Shown here: positions 21,923 through 32,287 of the stretch, in pieces
How positions within the stretch are numbered: position 1 is the stretch's first letter
How the letters are laid out: the number at the start of each line of letters is the position of its first letter
Source of the DNA: Aegilops tauschii subsp. strangulata
Taxonomy: Eukaryota > Streptophyta > Magnoliopsida > Poales > Poaceae
Length of the DNA stretch: 64,000 bases
Reading direction: 5' to 3'
NCBI RefSeq assembly: GCF_002575655.3
Contig: NC_053037.3
Location: 570,440,880 to 570,504,879, forward strand
Translations under genes and position numbers: made by a program
Notes under the pieces: generated by a model
What the model saw: only the letters and a program-made list of their open reading frames with translations
What the model was told of the DNA's origin: nothing
The model's database searches: none

Positions 21923-22293
21923 CCGAAGCGGGGCGGCGAGAACCTGCATGCCGGGCGACGCGTGGCGGGACGCGCGTCGGTGGCGCCTTCACTGCGCCGC
22001 CCATGAGGCATCAATGGAGGCTGACCGGCGCGGCAGCCTTGGCATTGATTCCCGCAGGAACCAAGGCGATGAGGACGACGAAGCGGCGTCTACTCGGCGG
22101 GCCCATCCCCGTTCGCGCCAAAAACTCTTTTCCCGCGCCCCCAGCACGCCGGGTTCGGCCTGGGTTCGCCGGCGCCAGTTTCGGCCCAAACCGGCGAAAA
22201 AGGGCTCCTGAGGTACGACTGGGCCGTTTTTTGGGCGCCGGCGGAAAAAAAAACGCCTGAGAGGGCTTGTTGGGGGCGCGGCTGGAGATGCTC

Positions 22294-22780
22294 TTAGGGT
22301 GAACAATATCTACTGGCCTGGTGCATGCCTATTGGCTAACACCAACGTGGGATTGACGAATACAGTCTAGACTTAATGACTTATACGTCATGCAGCGAGC
22401 GACGCCCTTGGCCGGCGCACCGCTTCAATGATGGAGACAGTAAGAGGTCGTCAAAAGGTGTATCGTCATTTATCGAAGCAGGGTACTTGTCCGCCGTGTG
22501 GCCTCAAAAGGGAAGGAAGTTGCTCTCACGTAAGGAGATCTAGGATGGAATGCGATCGATAATGACCATCTCCATGATTCTGGCAGAGATTGGTTGTTGC
22601 ATGTACTTGCGGGATGCTTTTAACGGAGATTGGTTGTTGCATGTACTCGCGGGATGCTTTTAACAGGTTAGAAACATGATCATCATGTTGATCTGGCGTA
22701 TAAGGACAGATTTCTGGCAAAGAAGTATCTCTAGTGGATACGACGGTTGATTTCTTACTTGAAATCGTTGAAGCTAGCTC
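22294..22780. other. Intergenic stretch with a short direct duplication
   Basis: No gene is recognised. A 40-bp unit containing TTGGTTGTTGCATGTACT is directly duplicated (22586-22625 and 22626-22664) with one main difference. The right part grades into LINE coding sequence. Confidence 0.4.
22586..22664 (+). repeat. Two-unit 40-bp tandem duplication
   Basis: Adjacent units share GAGATTGGTTGTTGCATGTA and GGGATGCTTTTAAC. One T/C difference separates them, so the duplication is recent. Confidence 0.8.
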
Positions 22781-25060
22781 AAACTTACAGTACGAGGGGA
22801 ACTATAAAAGGAAAGATGACAGTGACGGAAGAGGGTTCAACCTCGAGCTGCGTACAAGCCGAAGCAGCCACTTCCATGGCCTGCTACCTGTTAGGAAACG
22901 TAGTAATTTTAAAAAAATTCCTACACACAGGATCATGATGATGCATAGCAACGAGAGGGGAGAGTGTTGTCTACGTACCCTCTTAGACCGAAAGCGAAAG
23001 CGTTAGCACAACGCGGTTGATTTAGTCGTACGTCTTCACGATCCGACCGATCCAAGTACCGAATGTACGGCACCTCCGAGTTCAGCACACGTTCAGCTCG
23101 ATGACGTTCCGCGAACTCCGATCCAGCAGAGCTTCACGGGAGATTTTCGTCAGCACGACGGCGTGATGACGGTGATGATGTTGCTACCGACGCAGGGCTT
23201 CGCCTAAGCACCGCTACGATATGATCGAGATGGAATATGGTGGAGGGGGCACCGCACACGGTTGAGAGATCAAGAGATCAATTGTTGTGTCTAGAGGTGC
23301 CCCCTTGCCAACGTATATAAAGGATCAGGGGGAGGAGGCGGCCGGCCAGGGGAGGGCGCGCCAGGGACGAGTCCTACTCCCACCGGGAGTAGGACTCCCT
23401 CTTTTCCTAGTTGGAGTAGGAGGGGGAAAGGAAGGGAAGGAGAAAGAGGAAGGAAAGGGGGGCGCCGCCCCCCCCCCCCTCCTTGTCCAATTCGGACTAG
23501 AGGGGGAGGGGGCGCGCGGCCTGCCCTAGCCGCCCCTCCTCTTCTCCACTAAGGCCCATCTTTGCCCATTAAACTCCCTGGGGGGTTCCGGTAACCCCCC
23601 GGTACTCCAGTATATGTCTGAAACTCCCCGAAACCATTCCGGTGTCCGAACATAGCCGTTCAATATATCGATCTTTATGTCTCAACCATTTCGAGACTCC
23701 TCGTCATGTCCGTGATCACATCCGGGACTCCGAAGTACCTTCGGTACATCAAAACACAAAAACTCATAATACAATCGTCACCAAAACTTTAAGCGTGCGG
23801 ACCCTACGGGTTCGAGAACTATGTAGACATGACCGAGACATGTCTCCGGTCAATAACCAATAGCTGAACCTGGATGCTCATATTGGCTCCTACATATTCT
23901 ACGAAGATCTTTATCGGTCAAACCGCATAACAACATACGTTGTTCCCTTTGTCATCGGTATGTTACTTGCCCGAGATTCGATTGTCGGTATCTCAATACC
24001 TAGTTCAATCTCGTTACCGGCAAGTCTCTTTACTCATTCCGTAATACATCATCCCACAACTAACTCATTAGTTAAAATGCTTGCAAGGCTTATAGTGATG
24101 TGCATTACCGAGTGGGCCCAGAGATACCTCTCCGACAATCAGAGTGACAAATCCTAATCTCGAAATATGCCAACCCAACAAGTACCTTCGGAGACACCTG
24201 TACAGCACCTTTATAATCACCCAGTTACGTTGTGACGTTTGGTAGCACACAAAGTTTCCTCCGGTAAACGGAAGTTGCATAATCTCATAGTCTTAGGAAC
24301 ATGTATAAGTCATGAAGAAAGCAATAGCAACATACTAAGCGATCAAGTGCTAAGCTAACGGAATGGGTCAAGTCAATCACATCATTCTCCTAATGATGTG
24401 ATCCCGTTAATCAAATGACAACTCATGTCTATGGCTAGGAAACATAACCATCTTTGATCAACGAGCTAGTCAAGTAGAGGCATACTAGTGACACATTGTT
24501 TTGTCTATGCATTCACACATGTATCAAGTTTCCGGTTAATACAATTCTAGCATGAATAATAAACATTTATCATGAAATAAGGAAATAAATAATAACTTTA
24601 TTATTGCCTCTAAGACATATTTCCTTCACTACCCCTGCGGCGTGGACAGCCTTGTCCGTAGATGGTTCCTTCTCGAAGAGGGACGGTATTGTGGCTACAC
24701 GGATGGTGCTAAGGAGAGGCGATGGGTTGTTGATCTTTGCGGCGTATGAGTCCTCTTTAACTGCAACGACGCACTGGAGTCTGAAATACATGTGTTGATG
24801 CAAGGAATGGCCTTAGCCATCCAACACACGAATCTCCCGGCCGTGGCACCATCTTCTTTATCAAGCGGAAGCTTGTCCCGGTCAGCCTATGGCCATTTAG
24901 GGGTCATCTAGGCAGTTTGTTCACAGAAGATTAGTAGAGAGCAAAATAGGGTCACAGAACATTTGGCGTCTTACAGCATTGCATCGCTGTGTGGTTGCAG
25001 GGTGCTCCTCTATGTATTGAGGAACTCTTGCCTCGTGATTGTAACCCTATTATCATGATT
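22780..25060 (+). pseudogene. LINE RNase H-domain fragment, split by a solo LTR
   Basis: Before the LTR (22780-22888) and after it (24634-25060) the sequence gives a plant LINE C-terminus. WTALSVDGSFSKRDGIVATR, then VLRRGDGLLIFAAYESS matches the start of the RNase H fold (RVT_3 type), and ELLPRDCNPI near 25025-25050 matches a LINE end. Several stops and shifts interrupt it. It is followed by T-rich and A-rich sequence at 25057-25095. Only the last domain of ORF2 remains, so it is a 5'-truncated insertion or a remnant. Confidence 0.6.
22889..24628 (-). mobile_element. Angela/BARE1-type Copia solo LTR (1740 bp), TSD CTACC
   Basis: On the minus strand it starts TGAAGGAAATATGTCTTAGA and ends ACGTTTCCTAACA, matching the other Angela-like LTRs at 49070 and 61656. 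The duplication CTACC is present at 22884-22888 and 24629-24633. There is no internal region, so it is a solo LTR. A C-run (13 Cs near 23469) and GC-rich U3 lie inside. Family assignment is from memory of the conserved start of the LTR. Confidence 0.87.
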
Positions 25061-25084
25061 TTTTTTTAAATCCCCTTTTACCTG

Positions 25085-26131
25085 GTAAAAAAAATGTACA
25101 TGCCCCAGAGAGTGCATGACCCTGGCTTATAAAGGAGCCCCACTCGTTTCACTAACAGGTTGGCCTCACATCAATTCCTGCCGCGCCACCCAGCCTTACA
25201 TCTTCAGTTTCGTCAGTTCCAGCCTGAGTTGCATCCCTCGCTCCAGTATAAATCGCTGACAGGCTACTAGAGACAGCTAGGAGAGTGCCACAATGTTCTC
25301 TAGGGTTTGCTCCGTTGAGCCGAGCGAGTGCCAACCGTTGGATAACTGAATCTCTCCACAGGCGCACTTCTTCACTAGAGCCAAATTAACGAGTATCAGC
25401 AATATTGTACTATGTCAGCTACCTTAATTTCTTTCTAAAAAAAGGCTACCTTAATTTCATTAATTAATGGGTAACATTTATTTGTGGTAGTATGATCTGC
25501 TTGATTGCTAATCAACCCAGCTAACAGAACTGATTTTTTCTGAGCGATAGTTAATAGGAGTAGAACTGATGGGTGCTCTGAATTCTGATATATCCTACGG
25601 CCAAACTATCACTGCCCTTTTAGCAACAGAATCTACTACTGGAGTAGCCTCTTGGGCTAATAAATCTACAAAGCGCTCAAGCCAAGTCTATCAGAGTATA
25701 TATCACCTGTGAAGTCAAGAACTCCATAAAGCTGAGATCAGAGTATATATCAATCAGGCTACTAAGGCAAAATTGCATGCTGGCTGGTAACATAATGATT
25801 TGGTAAGAAACTCTTTCCAGCTGAGACCAGCATAATGCATAGCAAAAAAACATAACGCATATCGAATTCATTCATGCTGACAACAACAACAACATAATGC
25901 ATAGGAGCTGGACGGACCAGAGAGGCTAGACAGCTATGCCGACAATTGACTACTAAAACGTAAAATAAGGTGAACACTATCAAATTCGATCTGTTGCGTC
26001 CAGCCACATCCCACATAAAACTTGTCTTGGCACACTAAGCATTCCCCAACTAGGTTTTTTAGCTGCTGCCAGGTCCTTACCACAACACAAAGTCAAGCTG
26101 CCAGTGGTCTTGTACAAAGCTACTGTACAAA
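25085..26131. other. 3' flank of F-box copy 2, no gene seen
   Basis: AT-rich DNA with only short ORFs. It contains the segment (25395-25545) duplicated from 10330-10460. No transposon end was recognised between 25600 and 26131. Confidence 0.3.
25395..25545 (+). repeat. Segment duplicated at 10330-10460
   Basis: It shares TTTATTTGTGGTAGTATG and the following GATCTGCTTGATTGC with the region downstream of F-box copy 1, in the same strand orientation. Relative to its own neighbouring F-box gene (minus strand) it is inverted. Confidence 0.55.
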
Positions 26132-28155
26132 CTAACTTACAGGGATCCTTTCTGCTTTGTAGTAGTACTGGAGGTCAAAAGGGTCAGCCCACCCAAAATC
26201 ACAAGCTATCTTGGTGCTGTAAGCAGGGCCTCCCCCGCCAGTGCGCGGGCTCTTGAAGAGCTCTAGTTGGCAAGCTTTGCTGTTCCATTTCGCACCCGTC
26301 AGAGGCTTCAGCTTGGCATTCACACCATCATCCCCCGGAGAGAAACATTCCGCAGCCACCACGACCACCATCTGCTCCAGCACCCGCCCTGTCTCCGCGA
26401 TGAACTTGAGGAAAGCAACCTCGCTTCTCGACCCTCGGAACTCATAGAAGAACACCTTCTTCAAGCTCCGCAGGACGCATTTGATGGGACCATCCTCCTG
26501 CCAGAACTTGAGATTCACCTTGCCAGTGGGCTCTCCAGATAAGGTGGGGGACTGCAAATTTAATCAATCAGTGCATACATAGTTGGATGATAGATACATA
26601 TAATCTTAAAATGCAGCAGCAGCAGCAGGCAATCAATCATAAAACTAACTTATTAACAGCTCTGACCATGCTAGATATACCATAGCCACTAGTATTGCAA
26701 AATTGCCAATGCAGCAAGTGTATCTAGTTAAGTTAACCAATTTTACATGGACATGGAGCGTCTCCAGGTTGGGGAAGCATCTGAGGAAGCCAGGCACTTT
26801 CTTCACAGCGCTGCGGACACCGAACTGCACCACCATGGCCAAAATCTGGACACTAGGGACAATGTTCTCCTTGCTCCCAGCCTGCAATGCACCAAGGACA
26901 GATAAACTACTAGTAATTCAGATCATAGATGTTAATTGGCACAGAAGATCTACACATGCAAATTAAATTAGGATCTACCACCAACTGTTGCTCTCCTGGC
27001 AATGCGCCCAATGACAGATAAATGAATTGGCATTACCAATTGACATGCAAATTAAATTAGGATCTACTGTGAGCTACATACCACGATGATGGTGTTGCTA
27101 ATCCCCAATTCCTGCCCTCCTGGCTCAAGGTATCCCAGCACACGCAGGTTGGGTGCACGTCCAATCTTGATCCAGGAAGGGCGTTTCTTGTTGCCGGGGG
27201 GAGTGGGCTCGGCCCTGGGAACAGTTTCCCATTGGAAGAGCCTCTCGAGGCGAGGTGCATCCACCACGTCGATGTACTGCAAGCAGGTAAGGGCCAGCTG
27301 AAGACACCGCAGGCTCTGGCTGACGAGGCGGAGGCGCACTCCGGTTTGGCTCCACATGATGAGGAGAAACTCCAGGACGGGGCTTCTATCCAGCATGAAG
27401 GCTAGATCACGGTCCTCCATGACATTCATGCAGAGGCCGAGCTCCAGGAGGTTGGGGAATCTGGCGCCGCGCGGTACCGTTGTGGTGTCCGGGAGCCTCC
27501 AGACGCCGAGGTAGAGGCGGGTGAGGGAGGCGCAGCTGAAGAGCGTGGAGGGGAGGCGCAGGTCCATCGGCCAAGGGCGGTTGACAAAGACGAGTTCTTT
27601 GACCCCCTTGGCGACGAGGATGTCGAGCCAGCGCGATAGCTCGCCCCGGTGCTCCTCCATGGTGCTGCAGGTAAGGTGGACGCAGCGGAAGGGCCCCGGA
27701 TGCGCCGCGAGGGCGCTGGACACCGCGGCGGTGACGGCGCGGGGGGAGGGAGCGCCGATGATGAGCGGCCCGGACGCGCCGCCGTCCGGAAGCAGGTGGC
27801 TGTCGACAAGAGTAAGGGGAGCCGAGCGCCAGAGCGGGCGCCAGCGCGAGGCGAGGGCGGCGGTGCGCGCGGCGTCCTTGGCGGGGAGGCGGGAGATGAT
27901 GTCGAGGAGGACCACATCGGGGAGGCGGCTGATGCGGTCGACGCCGTCGGGGACCCTGGAAGCGCCGGCGAGCGAGATGGTGGCGGTGGGGGAGACGGGC
28001 GGCATCGGGAGGTAGCCGTACAGGATGTGGAGCATCATGTTGGTGCCGAGATCCAGCGACTCAGGGTCCTGGCCGCGGCGCTCAAGGTCGGCGCGCAAAT
28101 CGCTCCTAGAGACGCTCCCGGAGGGGCCTATGATCACTCGCGGGTCCGTCTCCAT
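26132..28155 (-). CDS. F-box/LRR-like/FBD protein, copy 2 (intact)
   Basis: Probable SCF ubiquitin-ligase specificity subunit. Three exons on the minus strand: 28155-27082 (358 codons), 26881-26747 (45 codons) and 26551-26132 (139 codons plus stop), all introns GT-AG and phase 0, giving about 542 residues. The start codon sits in CCATGGAGAC; upstream in-frame Met codons are in the leader. The F-box is at about residues 72-112 (LPDVVLLDIISRLPAKDAAR, then WRPLW). The middle holds leucine-rich segments (LTRLYLGVWRLPD, PNLLELGLC). The FBD lies at about 434-466 (KKVFFYEFRGSRSEVAFLKF, then RVLEQM), and the end is FDLQYYYKAERIPVS. No internal stop was seen. It is the best candidate for the functional member of the trio; its target is unknown. 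Confidence 0.85.
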
Positions 28156-28320
28156 GGCCGCCGGTGGAGGGGGAGGGGGAGGGGGAGGGAGGTGACGGCG
28201 AGGGTTTGGTATGGGGAGCAATGGGGAATGGAGGCGGCGCTGTTGGAGTGAGTGGTGGTGGTGAGCAGAATGTTGGGCCAAATGTCGGAAGCAGGCATCT
28301 CCTCGGCCCATGAAACAGCT
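28156..28320 (-). promoter_or_regulatory. Conserved proximal promoter of F-box copy 2
   Basis: The two TGGGCC-type boxes shared with copies 1 and 3 are present (minus strand; centred near 28307 and 28277), followed by ACCAAACCCTCGCCG near 28205 and a CT-rich leader. No clear TATA box. Conservation among three copies over otherwise diverged DNA suggests selection or recent duplication. Confidence 0.5.
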
Positions 28321-28404
28321 TCTATGCAAATGTTGATTAGTTTGCACATACAGTACATACTCCCTAGTGTCAAAAAAACGTTTTACATTATCAGATGTAG
28401 TAGT

Positions 28405-28690
28405 AGTTTGCAATCACATCATTTTCCCAAAATAATAAATTAAATAGCAATCACATCACATAGTTTGCACATCATAGGATCGCATCACATAGTTTGCCAT
28501 GAACTATGTGTAAGCACATACAAGTTTGGTCATAGCATCACATCACATAGTTTGCCATGAACAATGTGTAAAATGCATCACATTTTGGTCAATTAGCAAT
28601 CACATCACATAGTTTGCAGTTGGATGTATAAAGTTGGACATACAAGTTTGGTCGATTAGTTTGCCATGCACTATGTGTAAACTGCGTCAA
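28405..28690. repeat. Tandem/palindromic repeats CACATCACATAGTTTGC
   Basis: At least four imperfect units contain CATCACATAGTTTGCCATG or part of it, several followed by AACTATGTGTAA so that ACATAGTT and AACTATGT form an inverted pair. Units are spaced about 50-80 bases. They lie upstream of F-box copy 2. A Stowaway-like terminus (ACTCCCTAGTGTCAAAAAA, 28357-28377) just before them may be a broken MITE. Confidence 0.6.
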
Positions 28691-28735
28691 AATTTGCGGG
28701 AAGTGAGCATCTAGGGACGAACCTGATGTGCTGCT

Positions 28736-29465
28736 ACTGCTAGTTGTTGATGCAACTCTTCCCCTTCTATGCAAAGAGGATGGATGCAGGAGCGACCTGC
28801 ATGGACGGAGGCACCGATGGGATCTTTGACTTGCTGCTTGTCATGGCTATGACTGTTGTTGTCACTATCGTGGTTGTGGTGGTGATGCATGGGAGAAGAA
28901 GCGTGACGACGAAGAGGACGGGCACGGGGAAGAGGCTCCGGAGCTCGGAGCTCCTACTTCTACATGTCGCGGGGTGCTTCTTCTCCATCGTCTTATAGAA
29001 GTGCGGCTTCACCACAACCACCAGTGTATGCGTCGTCGCATCCTGCGCCGCCACGCACCCCACCTCCCGTGTCGGAGGACGGGTCTGCCGCCTCCCTCGC
29101 TCCTCATCCTCGCGGAAAACGCCATCGCAGCGCCGTTGCAACAGAGGAGCTCCCCTGGCTATGGCTGAAAATGGTCTACCAGGAGCAGTTCTCGCCGCTC
29201 CCCACGAGCAACACCTCCGTGGACTCCACCATCCTCGTCCTCGGTCCCTGCCGTCGCGACGGTGGTGGGATCTCGTCAAGGGCGAGCCTCGTCGCCAGCG
29301 CATGTTCGTACTTCTCTGTGTCCCGTGACGAGGAGAGATGGTGGGATGCAGTGTGTTGCGAGTGGGTGTGGGGAAAAGGGGAGAAGAGGGTAAGAGAGGT
29401 GTGGTTCTTTCGAATGACAAAAAACGTGACGTGGTTGATCTCCCTACTCTAAGATTTGTGCCAGG
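28736..29465. other. GC-rich segment with opposed ORFs, no recognised gene
   Basis: A plus-strand frame (28964-29452, 162 codons) and a minus-strand frame (29471-28767, 234 codons) overlap. The plus frame begins with a Ser/Pro/Ala-rich segment with EDGSAASLAPHPRGKRHR and ends VTWLISLL. The minus frame is Arg/Ser/Thr-rich with valine/threonine runs. Neither shows a domain I recognise, and there is no clear promoter. At most one can be real; both may be spurious. Confidence 0.2.
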
Positions 29466-29499
29466 AATCAACGACCTAGGAGACGTCCATTCTAAGAGG

Positions 29500-30247
29500 C
29501 TAAAAATCTGATGTCAAACTTTTAGTGATTCTGCTAATATATGGGGTGTTTTCTAAAAATGTTTTTAGGAATCGCTTTGACATCAGGGCTACAAGTTAGA
29601 GGCGAAAATAGGAAAACCCACGCTTCAGTAATACCAAGCATTTATCTCTATTCAGGGAGTGCAAATTTCAATGCCTTTTCTTTTCTCAAACAGAAGAACT
29701 TCATGGTCAGCATTCGCCAACTTGTGTTTCTAGCTATCAATATAGATTACTCTTTCATTCATATGCACTGCCCAGCATAAGGCTAATGCCTTTTGGACAT
29801 TATCAGTTCTTGTATTACAATTATGCATTATGGAAAATCAATGAGTTATAATAACACCCCACTTATTTAAGACTCACTTCGCTATAATATTTGCTTTTCC
29901 TTACCCGATTCTTGTGTTCTTAAAACTTTACATATTTACTAATAGTTGTTTCGTTCGACACAAAATTTACATAGGCATGATAAGCAATCACATAAATAAA
30001 CTTAATATGAAGCACGTTCATCATAAAATCAGCAACATGAAAATAAGGAAACAAAGATGCACAAATATAAATTTGCTTGCAGGTGTCCTTCAAGGACGAA
30101 AAACCCATTTTTTGTCATAGAAGTAGGTGCCCACCACATCCATGATGATACATATTTTTTCACTATTATTGTCATGGATATCACTTCCATGACAGAAAAT
30201 ATTTTTATTCGGGCGTAATGTCACGAATGTGTCTTTTTCTTGTTGTG
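29500..30247. mobile_element. CACTA-type terminus and adjoining debris
   Basis: At 30229-30247 the sequence, read on the minus strand, is CACAACAAGAAAAAGACAC, a variant of a CACTA terminal repeat. It is followed inward by short CATGGAAGTGATATCCATGA inverted motifs (about 30173-30192) like those of the element at 1-1466. The body to the left is AT-rich with no coding domain. The opposite terminus was not identified, so the left boundary is arbitrary. Confidence 0.5.
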
Positions 30248-30359
30248 TCTATTCATCACATGTTCAGGAGTTTGCTCATGAAACATGTCCCAAAGTATTG
30301 TCAGACACCTCTGTAGTATGACAGGCCAAGGCCCATCAAACCACTCAACACCTCCATAG

Positions 30360-31160
30360 TCAATACCTCCCTGCAAATAATGTAGAATTCAGCTAACAAC
30401 AGTTAAATTCAGTTCACAAGTTCAACTGAATTTAGTCAACAACTAAATTCAGTTAAGTAGTCAACAACAACTAAATATAGTTAACTAGTGTAATTGAATC
30501 ATTCAACAACAAGTAAATTCTGATAACAAGTTTAATTGAATTTGCTCAACAACTAAATTCAGTTTAGTAGTTTAATTGAATTTAGTTTAAACCTAAATTC
30601 AGTTAACTAGTCAACAACAACTAATTTCAGTTATCTAGTTTAATTAAATTCAATCAAGCACTAAATTTAGTTTACTATTTAAATTTAATCCAGTTTAAAC
30701 CTAAATTCAATTAACAAGTTAACTAGTCAACAACAACTAATTTCAAGTAACTAGTTTAATTGAATTCAGTCAACAACTAAAATCAGTTTACTAGTTAACT
30801 ATATCAAGTTTACTAAATTTACTCAACTACAAGATTCAGTTAAAGGCTAAATTCACTTAAGTAGGTAAGTAATCAACAACTACAAGATTCAACGAAAACT
30901 TAAATTCACTTAACTAGTTAACTAGTCAACAACTACAAGATTTAGTTAAAAATTAAATTCAATTAACTAGTCAATAACTTCAAGATTCAGTTAAAAGCTA
31001 AATTCAGACAACTAGTTAACTAGTCAATAACTACAAGATTTAGTTAAAAGCTAAATTCGTTAACTAGAAAAAAACTACAAGACTCAGTTAAAATCTAAAT
31101 TCCATTAGCTAGTTAACTGGTGAGTACATAGATCACTAGACTCTAAAATCAATCACAACT
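30360..31160. repeat. AT-rich degenerate tandem repeat (AACTAAATTCAGTTAACTAG-like)
   Basis: About 800 bases consist of irregular repeats of AACTAAATTCAGTTAACTAG and CAACAACTA, with a repeated palindrome TTAACTAGTTAA. Unit lengths vary (about 30-60 bases), so it is an old or slippage-driven array. It lies beside the GRF zinc-finger exons within a presumed CACTA remnant, perhaps intronic. Confidence 0.7.
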
Positions 31161-31238
31161 ACATAACAACCAAATCCAACTAGGATTCAGTTAGAGAGCA
31201 AAGTGCTAAACTTAAACACGAAGCCAAGGACAAATTAC

Positions 31239-31654
31239 CTTCTTACCACACCCATAAAATCTACTCCCCGAGTCTATACCATCAAATGCCACAAATTTCT
31301 TGGCCTTGGACTGGTGAAGTTTGCATCTGATGGACGAATCAGCCACTGTGCCACAGAAAGAAGCATCAACAATGGTCTCGGGGTTTTCCTGCATTGACAA
31401 GATCTTGATTAACGAACAAAACCTTCCAACGAGGCTCAAATCAGATCAAAAATCAAAAATCCCCAAATCCTAATCCAAACCGTGAAAACACTTACCAAAA
31501 AATTCATGTCCATGTCGGTATACCCTAGGTCGTCTTCGCTTCTCTCCTCTTTGCCTTTCCGCGAAGACACTATATGCCGGCAGCAAGGGGGGCGGCGTCG
31601 GCGCTGATGAGTAACCGAGCACGAGAGGTGAGAGAGCGAGGAGTGATGGACCAA
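31239..31654 (-). pseudogene. Two-exon remnant of a GRF-type zinc-finger gene in CACTA debris
   Basis: On the minus strand, a first frame beginning no later than 31654 ends in TDMDMNFL followed by GTAAGT. A second exon, 31388-31239 (50 codons, after a CAG acceptor), encodes CGTVADSSIRCKLHQSKA, then KKFVAFDGIDSGSRFYGCG, and ends at AAG|GTAA. The spacing of Cys and the GSRFYGC motif resemble GRF zinc fingers, which occur in plant proteins and in genes carried by transposons. Splice sites agree in phase. Later exons were not found; the neighbouring DNA is an AT-rich repeat. It is probably an incomplete transposon-borne gene. Confidence 0.45.
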
Positions 31655-31901
31655 GAGAGTGAGGTACGTCGGCTGTTGTTTCCCGAAAGGGAAACAGTCC
31701 GACTAAGCCGGTCCGACCGGCCGTTAACGCGCTGCGTCACCTATGTCGGCACGTGGGCGGTTTGCCATGATCAAAACACGATAATAAAATGCTCAGTATT
31801 TATTGCCACTATCAATTTTTAGGTGCGGTGATTTTTCGCCACGGTTTGTAAAATGTTGTTTTTCGCTAATGAAACCGCTATTGTGCTGCGTTTCTCTTGT
31901 G
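31655..31901. mobile_element. Second CACTA-like terminus beside the GRF exons
   Basis: The right edge, read on the minus strand, is CACAAGAGAAACGC, which resembles a CACTA terminal repeat with a small internal deletion. The GRF exons point away from it, as a gene starting near a transposon end would. Tentative. Confidence 0.35.
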
Positions 31902-32287
31902 ATTACATAACAATTCGTGAGAGATGGTCTCCATCAAAGGTGAGCACATTGTCCACCAGAAATACATTGCAGGCATGGGTGGACAAGTTGACGTGAGTGG
32001 GCGTTTTTGGGGTATAAATTCATAACTCATAAGATTTGTATATTTTTCTCACAGATTACAAACATTTTACAACATAATTTTCACGAATTGGGTAGGGGTG
32101 CAAATAAAATGGTTGCTCAATACCAAATAAAATCGACATACAGTTTGCACATACACACGGATAGTTGTATTGAGTTGCATCTCAGAAAGCCATGTAGTGT
32201 ATTGTTTCGGCTGTGTGCATCGCAGAGGCCGAGTTTTAACTTTGAACTCAAAGAAATTCAGAGAGTTCTGCGATTAAAGTGGTTCAT
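31902..32287. other. Intergenic stretch downstream of the RING-H2 gene
   Basis: AT-rich with no gene or repeat recognised. It probably contains the 3' untranslated region of the minus-strand RING-H2 gene. Confidence 0.35.

Larger units (their letters stand above)
20534..22293 (-). mobile_element. Harbinger-like DNA element (1760 bp) carrying a non-transposase ORF
   Basis: Both ends carry the inverted repeat GAGCATCTCCAGCCG, the left at 20534 and the right (as CGGCTGGAGATGCTC) ending at 22293. This style of terminus is common to Triticeae PIF/Harbinger elements. TTA follows the right end, but the left flank is AAT, so the expected 3-bp duplication is not matching. No transposase is encoded; instead one long ORF with its own TATA box fills the middle. 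It is probably mobilised in trans, which is inferred. Confidence 0.65.

Noticed and set aside
21658..22260. 200-aa plus-strand ORF across the right end of the Harbinger-like element
   Set aside because: It has no domain and runs through non-coding subterminal repeats and the promoter of the opposite gene.
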